Part shown: in pieces, positions 12,754 through 24,938 of the stretch
Numbering within the stretch: the stretch's first letter is position 1
Layout of the letters: each line of letters opens with the position of its first letter
Assembly: GCA_029721435.1 (NCBI GenBank)
Contig: CM056573.1
Span: forward strand, 120,055,947-120,119,946
Direction of reading: 5' to 3'
Origin: Gymnothorax reevesii
Lineage: Eukaryota > Chordata > Actinopteri > Anguilliformes > Muraenidae
Length of the DNA: 64,000 nucleotides
The notes under the pieces: model-generated
The model's database searches: none
Told to the model about the DNA's origin: nothing
The model's input: only the letters and a program-made list of their open reading frames with translations
Program-made: the position numbers and the translations under genes

Positions 12754-13833
12754 TAAGCGATCCCGCGCTCGGCAGCCAGCCTGTGAGATTGACGTGAGCT
12801 CACCTGTCACCGGCAAAAAAACGATGCGCTTAAGTGTTTCTGAAATGTTTTTTAGATCACAAAGAGTCTCACTGTTTGGCCTGAAAAGTGTTGCTTTGCC
12901 GGGCGATGCTGTTGTTGCTCTTGTTTTTGTTGTAGCAGTGCTCTATACATTTTGAAAAAAGCTTGGATAAAAGAAAGCATGCACTGTCATGTATACTGAA
13001 AAAAGTTCTATCAGGCATCTGTAAGATTACATCTCTGTGATAAGAGTGCAGTTATGCATTCTGTATGAACTGAATAGACAGATGAAACTACTGTCAATCT
13101 GATGTAGTGCATCCAAACCCCAACTTGCCTTGGGAACTTATTCTCTTAACTGGATCTTTTAAAAGTTTGGCAGATATATTCCTTGTAGTTTGCATGGATA
13201 TTTCTGAGGAAATATTGCTAATTGATGTTAAAGGCATTTAATACAATTCAAAAGCAACTGCAACAGTTGGAAGAGGAAGCAACAAAGCACTATGATTCTG
13301 AGAACTGAGTTTCGTACCTACGGACAAACGCAGACAGTCTTTAATCTAATGTTCATCAGCCTCAAATTAAACATGCTGGAGTTCATGACCAAAGACCCAA
13401 TGCAGAGTTTGTTTCCAAAATGCAATACATCAATTTTACTCATTTTGACCATTGTGGAAGAAGCACAGGGCTATCACTGTATGGTATCTCAATTTTCCTG
13501 TCCAAATAATTATGCGATGCATGGTGAAATCAGGGACACATCTGCCTTTCTCCTCCAACAGGCATCGTTTAAAGCACCTCCCAGTCTGTAACCCTGATCA
13601 CTCAAACACACTGAACACAGTCTGGCCATCAACCATGTGTGTGTCCTGCAGCCATTTAGAAAGGGCCTGGTTCAGCACTCAGGCATGGGAGAGGACATAG
13701 AGGGACTGTCCCCACCCTCTTGTTAAGATGTCCCCACTTTTATTTGCGGCCCTATTAACAACTGTTACTGAAGCTTTAATTACGCCCCAGTGGTAGGGGG
13801 ATGCGTGGCGGCCGCGTGTCACTACAACCCCCA

Positions 13834-13858
13834 ACCCCCCCCCCCCCCCACACACACA
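13834..13858. repeat. Poly-C tract followed by CA repeat
   Basis: About 16 consecutive C and then a short CA run. Such tracts can form non-B DNA and are prone to length errors in sequencing. Confidence 0.9.
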
Positions 13859-14044
13859 CTCCTGGGGGACAGTGTGTAATTACCAGCATCCATCCTGGCT
13901 GCCTGTGCGTGGCGCCGCACAGCTATGTTCCTTTATCGCGGCGGCGGTAATCACGCCGTCTCTGCCAACATCTGCTGGTTGAACGATGATTCCAAAGGGC
14001 CAGTGGCTGTCAGGCAGAGTCGTCCTACATGCCCAGCCCGCACT

Positions 14045-14066
14045 CCCCCCCCCCCCCCCCCCCCCC
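14045..14066. repeat. 22-nt poly-C tract
   Basis: Uninterrupted C run, about 200 bp from the previous poly-C tract. Confidence 0.95.
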
Positions 14067-14428
14067 GACCTTTTCAAACACTTTCACAGCTAATTTGTTT
14101 ACTCCTGGGGTATGAATGGCACAATTGGTTGGGTTGAAGAGAGATACATTTCACTAGAATGCAATTAAGTGTCTGGATTTGCAAAATTAGAAAATGTTCT
14201 CCGATCTCGTTGTCCTTGTGTTTGCCCCAACTCTTCCCTTATGTAAGTTTATAGTGTATATATATATATTTTTTTTAAAGATTATATTTTTGAGAATTTT
14301 TTCCTTTATTTGATAGTTGCACTGTGGAGAGAGACAGGAATGTTGGGGAAGACAAGGCAAATGACCCAATCTAGAATTGAACCTAGGTCGCCACGGGAAG
14401 GATTCAGCCTTTATGGAGCTCGTGCTTA

Positions 14429-14961
14429 TGCCTGTGATCCACTTACGCTTTTAAGGCCTCCGATGGTGCCGATTCTCCCCTTCCAACCAGTTACGAGCTA
14501 TTACGCGTGTACATTTCTGTTACGCGGAAGACATAGGTAGATCCTGACTCCCGACCTGTACCGACCCCTCCGCTTGAATAAGAGAGGTTCTGACTGGATC
14601 AGATCACGCGTATCCCTCTTCCGACAAAATCAAACCAGTTTGATTTTGTCGGAAGGTATGGGTTGTCAAAGGGACGCGGGAGTAGCGGTTAGTCAAGTGC
14701 AAACTAGGTGGCGAATATTTCCTCTGCAATTAGCCAATTAGAAACCGTTTACAAAAACAACCACCACATTTATTGTTGACGTTGGCAAAAATCAATTGGA
14801 AGTGCTCGCGTTAGTGGATCATGGGATGAAATTTTTTCCCCAATCACTCTGACTTCCTATGATTTTTTTGCGCGAGTTTCGGATGGTTCCCGGCGCTTCC
14901 ATAAGCTTCCGACTGGCCACGATTGCTTGCTTGCGAAAGCATTAAAAGTGGATCACAGGCA
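14429..14961. mobile_element. Harbinger-like non-autonomous element with TTA duplications
   Basis: The ends are perfect 16-bp inverted repeats: TGCCTGTGATCCACTT at 14429-14444 and its complement at 14946-14961. Each end is flanked by TTA (14426-14428 and 14962-14964). A 3-bp TTA target duplication is the signature of PIF/Harbinger elements. The 533-bp interior has no transposase frame. It holds repeated CTTCCGAC/GTCGGAAG motifs, including the central hairpin and a further TTCCGAC near 14907. Removing it together with one TTA restores a continuous SINE, which supports a real insertion. Superfamily assignment rests on the duplication length, so it is likely but not certain. Confidence 0.75.
14618..14655. 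repeat. Perfect 17-bp hairpin with 4-nt loop
   Basis: The left arm CTTCCGACAAAATCAAA (14618-14634) and right arm TTTGATTTTGTCGGAAG (14639-14655) are perfectly complementary, with loop CCAG. It lies inside the TTA-flanked element, somewhat left of centre. Confidence 0.95.
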
Positions 14962-14990
14962 TTAGACAGATGAGCGACCGGGGCGCCCCC

Positions 14991-17900
14991 TATAGAGTAT
15001 ATTCTGATATGGGTGAGTTAACTGACTCATCTTCTAACTGATCAGGTGAGGAAACTCATTTGAAACCAAGGAAATGCACTTCTCATTCTTTCTACTGTAT
15101 TTCCCTATTTTTTTCTCACATTATTTGGGACAGTTATTATGTTATTAAAAAGGAGCACATTATTGTTTTGGACGTCGACAGTTATCATAAAATTGGGGAC
15201 TTAAAAAAAGAACATCTCTATGTTTGGAGAAGAAAGTGCTTTTGGAGAAATGAATGCAGAATGTGACATACTCTGCGGTGCATTTCACAGTTTGGGTACT
15301 GTATTTGCAAGTAATAAAAATGATTAATATCACTAATCTGGAACAATATTAAGTAATAAAAAAATAGCCTCTTTGTTTATTGAGAAGTGGTGATTCAGAA
15401 GTCACATGGTAAACATATGTGTGTAAGTAGTTTCGCCACTTTAAAACCATAGTACGAATCAGGTCAGCACATATAAAAACGCATTAGGGGTGTTGCATAT
15501 GGGACCTGAGTCAACAACTTTTTTTCTGCATGTTCAATAGTTTCCAGATAACTTAGTATTCGAATTAACACTCCCTACGGCCGCTGTGTAACTTTCACTC
15601 GTACATTTGATTTGCAAACCATTTAACTTTGTTTCTGTGTCGTTTTAGATCAGGTTTAACAATCATATCGTTCTGCTTCCAGCGTGTAATGCAGGAGACT
15701 GATAAGAGTCATACAGTAGATAGATTAATTTGTCTGGGCCTCTGTTGTTTTCAGTAAATATCATCATAACTAAACTCAGCACTGCTGATGCAAACACTCA
15801 CTGTCAGGTTACTGTTTTCCTTGCCATTTACTTCTGAACAATGTTCTTTTTTCAGCACATTTTTACAAATATGAGGTGATTGCAAGAGAAATTACTGCTG
15901 AAGAATGCATGAGTTCTGCGGAGCAGCTTAGTCATCACAGAGTAGGATCGAAACAGGAGAGGGCCATTTCAGATGGAAAGCCACAAAAACGAGAATGATT
16001 GAGGCCTGGTAGAGTCCAGAAATAATGACACATCGCCATTATTTCTATTTGAGGAAACTAAGACCAGGAAGGCAAGGATACCCTCCCCTGGATCTGTTGG
16101 TCAAAATGATACTTTTCAGATGTCATGCTGTAATTTTCTTTTTCTTCCTTTTATTAATTTGTGTTATTATTATTATTATTATTATCATTTGTAAATGAAT
16201 CGATCTGGTTATATTTGGTTTTCTCAGTATATGATGCACAAGTTCCGCCACCCAAGACTGGATTCAGAATCTGAACATCAGTTAATGTGCTTAAATAGTC
16301 TCTCCTGATAGGTGATAAAAGATGTTTCCAATGAGCATTACCTTTGTAGCTCAAGTCTCGCTTTAAAGTTGGTGTCATGAAAAGATAAAAGACAATCTGG
16401 AACTGGGGCTATTCCATGGAGTTCAGGTCAACCTCCCCTCTTCCTCATAGAATACCTATATTTAGAATGTTGCTATTTGGTTCTTTTTGGCAATGGTTTT
16501 CTGTATGTACCTTTGTGATCAGTTAAAAATAGTTGCTTTTGTTGACATATCTATCACATTTAGCATCTTAGCAGGCATTTTTTCAAAGAAAAGTATTTTT
16601 GATATGTTAATACAGAGCCATGGTCAAATCTGTGGTGTCACAAATGGGTCAGTGTCCCAACAACAGAATGTGTCAGACTCAGTGCAGCAGGAACATGGGA
16701 ATGAGGATCGTTCAGTGGAGTAAGGGGTTTATTCAGCATTGTCATTCCTGATTTGTATCTGTTTTTCACAAAATCTTTTTGTATTAAGAACAGAGGAGAG
16801 GCTTCATGCGATATATAAGCACAGCTTTGATGAAAACATGACTCGTGCGGACGTAATAAAAATATGCACTTTCCACATGATTCGCGTCGCTGTGACTGTC
16901 GGGAAATGGGTCAGGAATCATTGAACAACAAGAATATGTTCGACACAGTGTCTAGAATGTCCGCAAGATCAGAAAAGTTTCAGATGTTAAAATTAAAGCC
17001 AGGCCAGCATTTCCTTATACAGCAGGATAAGGACACTGTCGTTTTTAAGAGTAATGCTTTCAGAATTCAGCTGCACGTTTAACCATTTTCATCCTGACCA
17101 AATGGGAAAACTTGCCCGGCACCAGAGTGGCATTCCCGGTTTGATTTAGTGTTAATCATAGAATGACTTCATGGCAACTCGACCACTGACGGGACCCCAG
17201 ATCCGAGCCAAGCCTCTTTTCCTTTTGAAATATCGAGATGAAAAATTAACCTGTCTCATTTCATCCGCATTTCCTCCGAAGCCCTCGCGCAGTAACTCGT
17301 GACCCGAGACCGATGTTGGGTAGGAAACCAAAGCTTCATGGGAAAAAAAAAAACACAGAGTGACTGCATACATTGCAGAATTAGAGAGCAATCAGTGGAG
17401 AAATCCGGGGAGACCATAAAGCAATTTCCTGTTCAATGACCAGACGCTGAAGCACCACTGACTCCAAAAACTTTTCCCATAATGAGAGGCCTCAGTGTTT
17501 TCAGGCTGCGTCAGCCATTTTGTGCGTCTGTTCATTCGTGAACGGCAGAGATAAATGGATAGGTAAATAGGCATACACACTGCATTTAATCTCCAGTCAG
17601 AAAATGAAAATCAGCTTAAATAATGAAATACTTTTGATCAAAGGGATTGAAAAAAAAAGAAGAGATGCATTTAAGCCGGTCAGAATTTTTTGAAAAAAGC
17701 TGTTTTATTTATTCGCTTTTAAAGAGGCGAAATAGGCGCCTGATATTTGGCAGCTGTGACATTAACAAGCAACATATTTGAAGAGAGAAAAGTCATAAAT
17801 ATGCATTAAGATATTAGGGTGGTGTTAACTGTAAGCACCTGTCTACTTAGCTGTGACAGAAAATCATTGAGTGACTTTACAAGTGCCCCCCCCCCAAGCC

Positions 17901-20299
17901 AAATGTGTTCCATTTTATTTAAGGCCACTATTGCTCATCGGTGACGGCCACGCTGACAATCTGTGCATGGCAGAGGGGAAAAAAATGTTATTTGAGATGT
18001 CAACTTGTGAGGTGACGGCTCAAGGTTGAGGCGTCTCCAAGCAGGGCAGTCAAAGACGCAGCGTTACTGTTCATCAGTCATGCCCTTTAAGAGAAGGCAG
18101 GAAATACGCGAATATATCGTTCACATTAACTCTTAAATTCAAAATACTCAATGTCACGGATGGCTTGATGTTTATCTATTCATTTACTTTCTTTTTACTA
18201 CTTATTTATTTATGAGACTAGCTTTCAGTAGATTCACCAGTCTCTGGTTTTTAAGTACAGTGTAAGAACTTTCTAAACATGGGTTGTCATTGTTTCCACT
18301 GCATGTCCTTCATGTTTCTTTCCAATGTCAGCCTCAAAAGATTTTTGGGAAAAAAGTCCACTTTCAATTTGACTGATAGCACAACCTTTCAGTAAACATT
18401 CAAAATTTGAAAGATGAAGGTCAATCCAGGATAGAAGAAGTCATCACTAAATGTAACCTTTAGGTTTTTCGATTGAATTGTCAAATGAAATGTGCGGCAG
18501 TCTAAATACATTCCTGTGATATCAAAGAATTTCCAAAAGTATATATATAAATATTTTGATCCTTCATAAGATACATCCAGATCAGGGGTGCAGGAGATAT
18601 TTTCGAAGTAAGGGGGACCAAATCGTGCGCTGACGACCAGATAGCATCAGATTTCCAGGTACTGGACCGCCACTTCTGGCTAACTGTAGGACGACCATGC
18701 ACCATCATATTTTTACCTTGTCTGAATATTATGAAAATAACATTCATTGTTATTAAAATTAATTTAAAAGTATAAATTAATGATTTAAAAGTTTTTTTAG
18801 TCTAAAATTTTGTTGGTAGTTCACCTTCAAACCAAAACGCCAGCGAAATGCCAGATATACCTCCAGTGGTCCACTGGCGCCTTGTTATGTGGGAAGTCTC
18901 AACTTTTAAGGTTATAGAATTCTATTTTTACCATTTTGATTGAGTTATTTGACATTGCTTGAGGTAATGGTTGAACCCTCTAAAAATAACATGGGATGCA
19001 GACAGTTTGTAAAGCCATGAATGGCCAAGAGTTTACACGAATCAACATATACACTTGTTCATATGCATGATCAAATGATTAGGTCTACTTCATTGTCTGG
19101 TTCGAAATTGCCAACAAACCACCAATATAACATGAATTCTCCACAATATGTTTGAAATGAACATTTATTGATTATCGGCTACTGTAATGTTATAAATATT
19201 GTTCGGATTTACGTTCTTGATTTCTACTAACTGTAACCAGAAAACAGTAATTTGCAACTCAGTTTGCCTGTCAACTATTAGCATTAACATGAAAAATAGA
19301 ATTTTTACAGAGCAAGAATGAGAATAAATGGGGTCTTGGGAAAAAGTTTTAAAAAAAAGTGGCATAGCTACTGCGCTCACTTATCCAAACATGACCAAAT
19401 CGAAGTTGCCATTGATTTTCATCCCATATACACACATATAAAATAAGAAAAGGATCGGTGAAGAGCAGTGAAAAGACCACCACAAAGGCATCTAACCAGG
19501 GCATAAGCCCATAAGCCCGATTGGCCTGGAGGCTAAGCGGGATAAAACCACTCCGTAGGGCGATAACTGTTTGAGAGAGCATGAATTAGATCATGTTGCA
19601 GGTGTGTTGCCAATGTACAGACTAAAGACCCATTATATCTCTAAAATACGTCTGTTGGTATCCCCTTGCTGACAGTGAATACTCACGGACAAACTAAAGG
19701 GCAAATCATTTAGCAAATGCGTCACTGATTTCAAAAGGTAAGCAGAGGCTACTCATAATTAGCTTTGTTGACTGGAGATCAGTTTTCTCAAAACAACCAG
19801 GCAGATAACTTGTGGAAATGAATGAATTACCTGCGAATTTCATGGCCGCAACCTGTTGCATAGAATAAATCAGATATTGGACCTCATGTAAGAGGTGACA
19901 TAAGGACAAATTTTCTCTTATTTTTGTTTGTATCCCCAATTTTTTTCTTATTTTGTTCTTACCCATTGATTTCTGGGAAGCACCAATGTTTTCTTATTTT
20001 ATCTCTTCTCCAAGGTCAGAGAAAATTTTATGAGTGGTCGAGAGCACTCTTACCGAGACAGAAACAGAAAATGGTTATCTCTGTCCACAAATTGCTTGTC
20101 CAATGCAGGGAAACACAAGTTTTAAAACCTAAACATTAAAAATACATCATATAATCAAATTTAGATTGTTTGATGTTTTTGAGGAAATATAATTATTTTA
20201 ACATTTAATTCTTGGGCTAAAGAGCTTGGCCAGTTGATCCTCATTAGGAACAAGCTATAAAAAACCTTAGATACTTAACATGCGTTGTACTTCTGAATG
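14991..20299. other. Repeat-poor non-coding stretch
   Basis: No exon or clear mobile element recognised. It includes a (TTA)n run at about 16164-16186 and short C and A homopolymers (17882-17890, 17341-17352). The segment at about 17690-17890 is AT-rich, non-repetitive and contains homeobox-like ATTA cores and a CAGCTG E-box, so it is a candidate conserved element. The region 19690-20010 may belong to an old repeat but its ends are not visible. Confidence 0.45.
16164..16186. repeat. (TTA)n microsatellite
   Basis: About seven TTA units followed by a TCATTTG break. Confidence 0.9.
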
Positions 20300-20860
20300 G
20301 TTTATCTATTGCTATTGGACGCTTTGGCCATCCAGGCCTTGCGCAGAGCCCGTTTATAGAGATCACGCGGATCTGTTTGCTGAGACAGATGAATGGCTAC
20401 TCATACTAAATGTGAAAGCAACTGTGCTTGAACACGGAAGATTACTGTTATGTGTTACGGCTCTCTTGTTCAAACAAATGCAGCAGCGGAAAGATATCTC
20501 AATCAAATGAAAAAATTCAATGCTTGCTCGAAATGTAGGTGGACAAAAACATACAATCGCAACTGGATACTACATTCAAAACTCTGAGATTTTCGTGAGT
20601 AGTTACATTCACGTGGTTATCACAGAATAATAGATCAATGTTGTGACAAACTAAAGAAAATGCGGCTGCGATATTTTAAAGTGCGGGACGCGGTGCGAAA
20701 GTCTGGCTGTTTAAGTTATGAGATAGATACATTTTCATGGTATGAGGCAGTGGACAGCATAATCGGGCAAAAATGCAAGGGCGAAAGAATTCTGTACGCA
20801 TCATCCACCTGTATCGAATGTAATCAGTACATTTTCGGCTTACCTTGATGTTTGGGTACC
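20300..20860 (+). pseudogene. Eroded Harbinger-type element: transposase start and Myb/SANT-like fragment
   Basis: A frame at 20280-20510 contains PVYRDHADLFAETDEWLL (about residues 24-41), which resembles the N-terminal region of PIF/Harbinger (HARBI1-like) transposases, normally located ahead of the DDE catalytic domain. Homology stops soon after, and no DDE region follows. A second frame at 20660-20848 contains KVRDAVRKSG and FSWYEAVDSIIG. This resembles the C-terminal part of the Myb/SANT-like DNA-binding proteins that accompany these elements, but the match is weaker. Both frames are short, separated by stops and unlikely to be functional. No terminal repeats were identified around them. 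Family assignment is from remembered motifs only. Confidence 0.5.
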
Positions 20861-20999
20861 CAGAGGAAGATTCGGATGTGTGCTAACATTAAGCGCTCAG
20901 TCAAAATTTTTCGTTTAATTTTTTATGCTGCTTTACGTGCTAATCCATAATACAGATGACTCACCGGGTTGTGAGGGCACGCGCAGCATATGCCTTCGC

Positions 21000-21024
21000 A
21001 ATATTAATATTCAATATTAATATT
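21000..21024. repeat. Two tandem AATATTAATATT palindromes
   Basis: The 12-bp self-complementary AATATTAATATT occurs at 21000-21011 and 21013-21024, separated by one C. It is followed by an eight-base C run. Confidence 0.9.
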
Positions 21025-21043
21025 CCAACCCCCCCCAAAATAT

Positions 21044-21150
21044 AAATGGTAAATGGACTGCATATATATAGCGCTTTCTAGTCACACGACATGACCCCAA
21101 AGCACTTTACATTTATCACTCACATTCGCCCTGACGGCGGATATATTGGC
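21044..21150 (+). repeat. Fragment of the AAATGGTAAATGGACTG fish repeat
   Basis: AAATGGTAAATGGACTGCAT is followed by ATAGCGCTTTCTAGTC, CCAAAGCACTTTACA and CTCACATTCGCC, in the order seen in a very common teleost dispersed repeat. It stops near 21150, where unrelated DNA starts. Confidence 0.7.
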
Positions 21151-21714
21151 ACCTCCTTCTAAAATCGTTCCCATTGAAAACCACCTAGGTGCATACTGCA
21201 ATGCCCTGTAACAGAATTTTGACGAGTATGCAAGTGTACTCGTGTATGGTACGATTTTACTAGCATGAAAAGTGAGCAGCGAATGGAGAGGGGAGGGGGG
21301 GCCAAGCGAACTGTGACACAGTAAGGAACAATCATACCTAATGTGAAAGCACCCTAGATTGCCACAAGCAGTCTGCCCTTCTATGGTGTTTAGTGGGTGT
21401 CATATATGCTAATTTAAAACAACCGGCTACACGTTTCCAATTTACGATCAAGTGGGATTCAACACTCAGTACACATGGGTAAGAGCAGATTTGGACGGTA
21501 AGAGTGTTTGGTGTTAAGGTTTTTGCTGGGAACACACTGGGAGAACTCGGAAACAAGGAACTCAGAAACAAGGGGAGAGCAGGGTTACCAATATAATTTA
21601 ATAATAAAACTAAAAAGACTCGGAAGGAATAAAATGTGGCACACTGGCCAAAATGACCACCGGGCACCAGCACTGAAAAAGGGAGAAACTCAGGAATAAC
21701 AAAACCAAAGACCT

Positions 21715-22330
21715 CGGAACTCGGAACACAGGGGAAAACAGGAACTGGGGCGCTGGGGAACACCGGGGGGCACACTAGGGCACTCGGGAACACTAGGGAG
21801 CAGACTAGGGCACTCCGGAACACTAGGGGGCAGACTAGGGCACAGCAGGCCGAGGGCAGACTCGGACGGGCAACAGGCAGAGGGCAGACTTGGACGGGCC
21901 AGGCTCGGGAACACAGCAGGCAGAGGGCAGACTCGGACGGGCAACAGGCAGAGGGCAGACTTGGACGGGCCAGGCTCGGTAACACAGCAGGCAGAGGGCA
22001 GACTTGGAGGGCAGGCTCGGGAACACAGCAGGCAGAGGGCAGACTCGGAACTCGGGCGACTGGCACAGCTGGCAGATGGCAAACTCGGGCTGCACAGCTG
22101 GCAGAGGGCAGGCTCGGGAAACACAGCAGGCAGAGGGCAGACTCGGGAACACAGCAGGCGGAGGGCAGACTTGGAAGGCAGGCTCGGGAACACAGCAGAA
22201 GGAGGGCAGACTCGGGACTCGGGCGACAGGCACAGCTGGCAGATGGCAAACTCGGGCGGCACAGCTGGCAGAGGGCAGGCTCGGGAAAAACAGCAGGCAG
22301 AGGGCAGACTCGAACAGCAAAGGGACATTC
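21715..22330. repeat. GC-rich minisatellite with higher-order structure
   Basis: The left part (about 21765-21842) repeats a ~38-bp unit built on GGGCACTCGGGAACACTAGG. The right part repeats units starting AGCAGGCAGAGGGCAGACT and ending CTCGGGAACAC, alternating between short (~30 bp), middle (~42 bp) and long forms. A 71-bp form occurs twice (from about 21844 and 21915). A ~100-bp form with GGCACAGCTGGCAGATGGCA occurs twice (22033-22131 and about 22195-22301). All minus-strand frames and some plus-strand frames are open over long distances (343, 279 and 176 codons on the minus strand; 161 and 109 on the plus), which is a composition effect. The flanks (21480-21715 and 22330-22720) share the CTCGGAAC-type motifs and may belong to the same larger element. 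Confidence 0.9.
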
Positions 22331-24909
22331 TGACACAGGAGGCTCGGAACACTCGGAAGCAACAAACAATGGAAATGAGGCGAGTGAGGAGAGAAGCAGA
22401 GAGTGATGAGATGTGGGATGATGAGGAATGGGGGCGAACAGAATGAGCGCTTGAAATCAGATCTGATCTGCTCTGCAGTGCCAGGGACATATATAGGGAG
22501 GATGCACGGACAAACAAGGGGTGGAACACAAGGGAAACCTAATTACATGAAACAGAAAAACATTAACACATGGATGAGGATCACGAGACTCTCCCAAAGC
22601 TGGGATAAATAAACTGAATAAAGACTCCTAAGTGCATAGAGTGAGAAACAGGACAGATGAGATAAATGCAGAGAATCTGCAGAAAACACAGCAGATTAAG
22701 CGAAAGCAAGAGGCGGAGACTAGAACAGGGCGAATGCGGAGAGGTCATTATTCAATTAGTAAGTGCAGCTGTAAAATCCTGAGTGCTCGTTAGTACGTTA
22801 GTCTTATATACAATGTTAGTTTTGGTTAGTAAATTCTTGAAAACAACAAACTGTTAGTATGGGTTAGTAATATTGAAAAGCAAGGGGAAATAAGTAAATG
22901 AGAACGGAAAGAAGGCTGAAACCCAGAATCCATTAAAACACCCAAAATAGTGTCACAATCTATAGAGACAGAAACGGCAAGGATCTAATGACGCGACTGG
23001 GGAGAAAGCAAAGACCGTACATGGGTAAGACGTGGACCGGAATAACACGGGAGAGATACGAAATGCGAAACACTAAGACATCAGACTAAAAACTAAAAAT
23101 CAGAAAAATAATAAAAACCTAAAATTGACTAACCAAACACACAGAGACCCACAAAACACAACAGTTTGGTGCATCCCCAGTTTATTTCTCTAATAATTTC
23201 TCTGAGTAAAAAAATAAGAGAAAATAAAAGAGAAATTTAAGAGAATGTTGCTGCATGAGGCCCATTGAGTTATCTGAGATGAAACGTCACGTTTCGCAAG
23301 AAACTGCATGGTGTGAGAAAAGATGTTGACTATGATTACCATGCTATACTCCCGAAGCAAATGAGATGATGCAGTCCTTTTGATTTCTGCTCTAGCATAT
23401 TGATCACAAAATCTGAAATATTAACGTCACAATGCAAACAAACAGACAGTTACCAAAGATCGGCAGTTAACTATATTTTACCTCATCCAACCGATAGCCT
23501 ACGTTTTATATTGGCATTGTTTAACTAATTCCTTCTTTTGGCCGATTTATGCGAAAACCCATTCATTTTCCCGCATGGATTTAGCTAAAAACTGCTCACT
23601 TCCAGGCTAAGGTATCTCAACAGATAGATCTGCACCATGTCGCTAAAAGTGTTTGAAATAAATGTTTTAGAAATTTCAATTGATGAGTTATTCATCTTTT
23701 TTTAAATCATTCCATGCCATAAGTGAAAATGAGTTGAGTATTAGCAGTAGCTGTTTGGTTGGTTGATAGCCCACAAATTATCTAATGTTACAAACTGGAC
23801 AAACGAGAGACGTGCTCCAGAAGCGAGTTGTCTTGTTTGTGATTATTGTCAAATTACGCGAAATAACCAAACATTTTAGATATGTGACTGTTACTAGCAG
23901 CTCGTATGAGCAATAGTGTCATCTCTTGCCTCGGCTCTGGCTTGTGGGGAAGTGATCAGTGAGTCAAAGGTTTTATTTAGCGTCACCTAAGTATTCAAAA
24001 GTGGGGGGGGGGTTGCCCTCTTCTCAAAACTGTGTGGGACATGTCCCCCACGTCCCCCTGATCCAGATGTATGAATAAACCCAGTCTTACAATAAAGGAA
24101 CAATTTTAACACTTTGAAATTTAGCATCTTATCCCACAGACCACCAGAATGGAATGTACAGTGGATGTTGTGATGTTTATTAAGAAGGTTTAAGTAAGTC
24201 AAGGCCATTGTAAATGCAAACTGCCGTCATCTTTGTTGCAGAAATAGATTTTTGTTGCGTGTTAGCATGTGTTTTTGCGGAACATTGCATCAAAGGGCTC
24301 AGAATTTTACAATGTCATATAAAATCGGCAAAAAAAAAGCCTTGAACTCTGTTAGCAGGTAGTACCTTGAGATGCTAACAGAGAGACTAAGGTGTCTACA
24401 GAAACATAATGAGCATTTTCCTTGCGATGACAGTATCATACCTCTGTAATTTCAAGACTGCATTTATATAAACATAACCGTGAGTGTTCCTATGATCACT
24501 AATACATTATTTACATTATCCAAATGCAATTAATTAAAACATTTTTTTTCCTTCTCTGCCCTGTCTGATGAAATAAATGAATATGAATTTGTCCTTCTGT
24601 CGTTGAAAGAGTGACCGGGACTCGTCATCCTGGTTGTCTGGGAACACAGTCACTTTACAAGGTGAGGGAAGAACAAGCGTCTGCCGGTCGCGCTCCAGGA
24701 GTCTGGCCGCAGACAGCCGAGGGACCAAAGGTGGCGTTGTTTGCTGTTGCTTCCCCCCCCACCCCATCTCCCTCCCTCCGTTCGCTCCTCTCCGCTGTGT
24801 TTACTGGCTGAATCCCGGATCCTTTGCACCTCCTGTTCTCAGTGGTAGCTGGTTGTGATCAGAACTGGAGGGCGGTGGGAGTTTGGGGGGGTCAGAACCC
24901 CGACAAGCT

Positions 24910-24938
24910 GTGTGTGTGTGTGTGTGTGTGTGGGGGGG
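24910..24938. repeat. (TG)n followed by G run
   Basis: About 11 TG units and then seven G. Confidence 0.95.

Larger units (their letters stand above)
9621..14277. other. Non-coding stretch with G/C homopolymers
   Basis: No exon recognised. It holds a G run near 10983-10996, a TA-rich region around 10375-10700, and the poly-C tracts and small hairpin listed separately. The 136-codon plus-strand frame at 10758-11168 is Gly-rich because of the G run, not because of a domain. Part of 12100-12900 looks unique and moderately GC-rich. Confidence 0.5.
14278..14990 (-). repeat. tRNA-derived SINE, minus strand, interrupted
   Basis: Read on the minus strand, the repeat starts near 14990 with GGGGCGCCCCGGTCGCTCAT (a tRNA-like 5' end with the A-box region), and after the insertion resumes at 14425 towards the B-box-like GGTTCAATTC (complement of 14375-14385). 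It then runs through CCCAACATTCCTGTCTCTCT to an A/T-rich tail near 14278. This matches, from memory, an abundant teleost SINE. Without the 533-bp insertion and one copy of its TTA duplication, the A and B regions would sit at normal tRNA-like spacing. Confidence 0.75.

Noticed and set aside
21338..22529. 343-, 279- and 176-codon minus-strand ORFs and 161/109-codon plus-strand ORFs
   Set aside because: They lie in a minisatellite free of stops by composition, overlap each other in several frames, and contain no domain.
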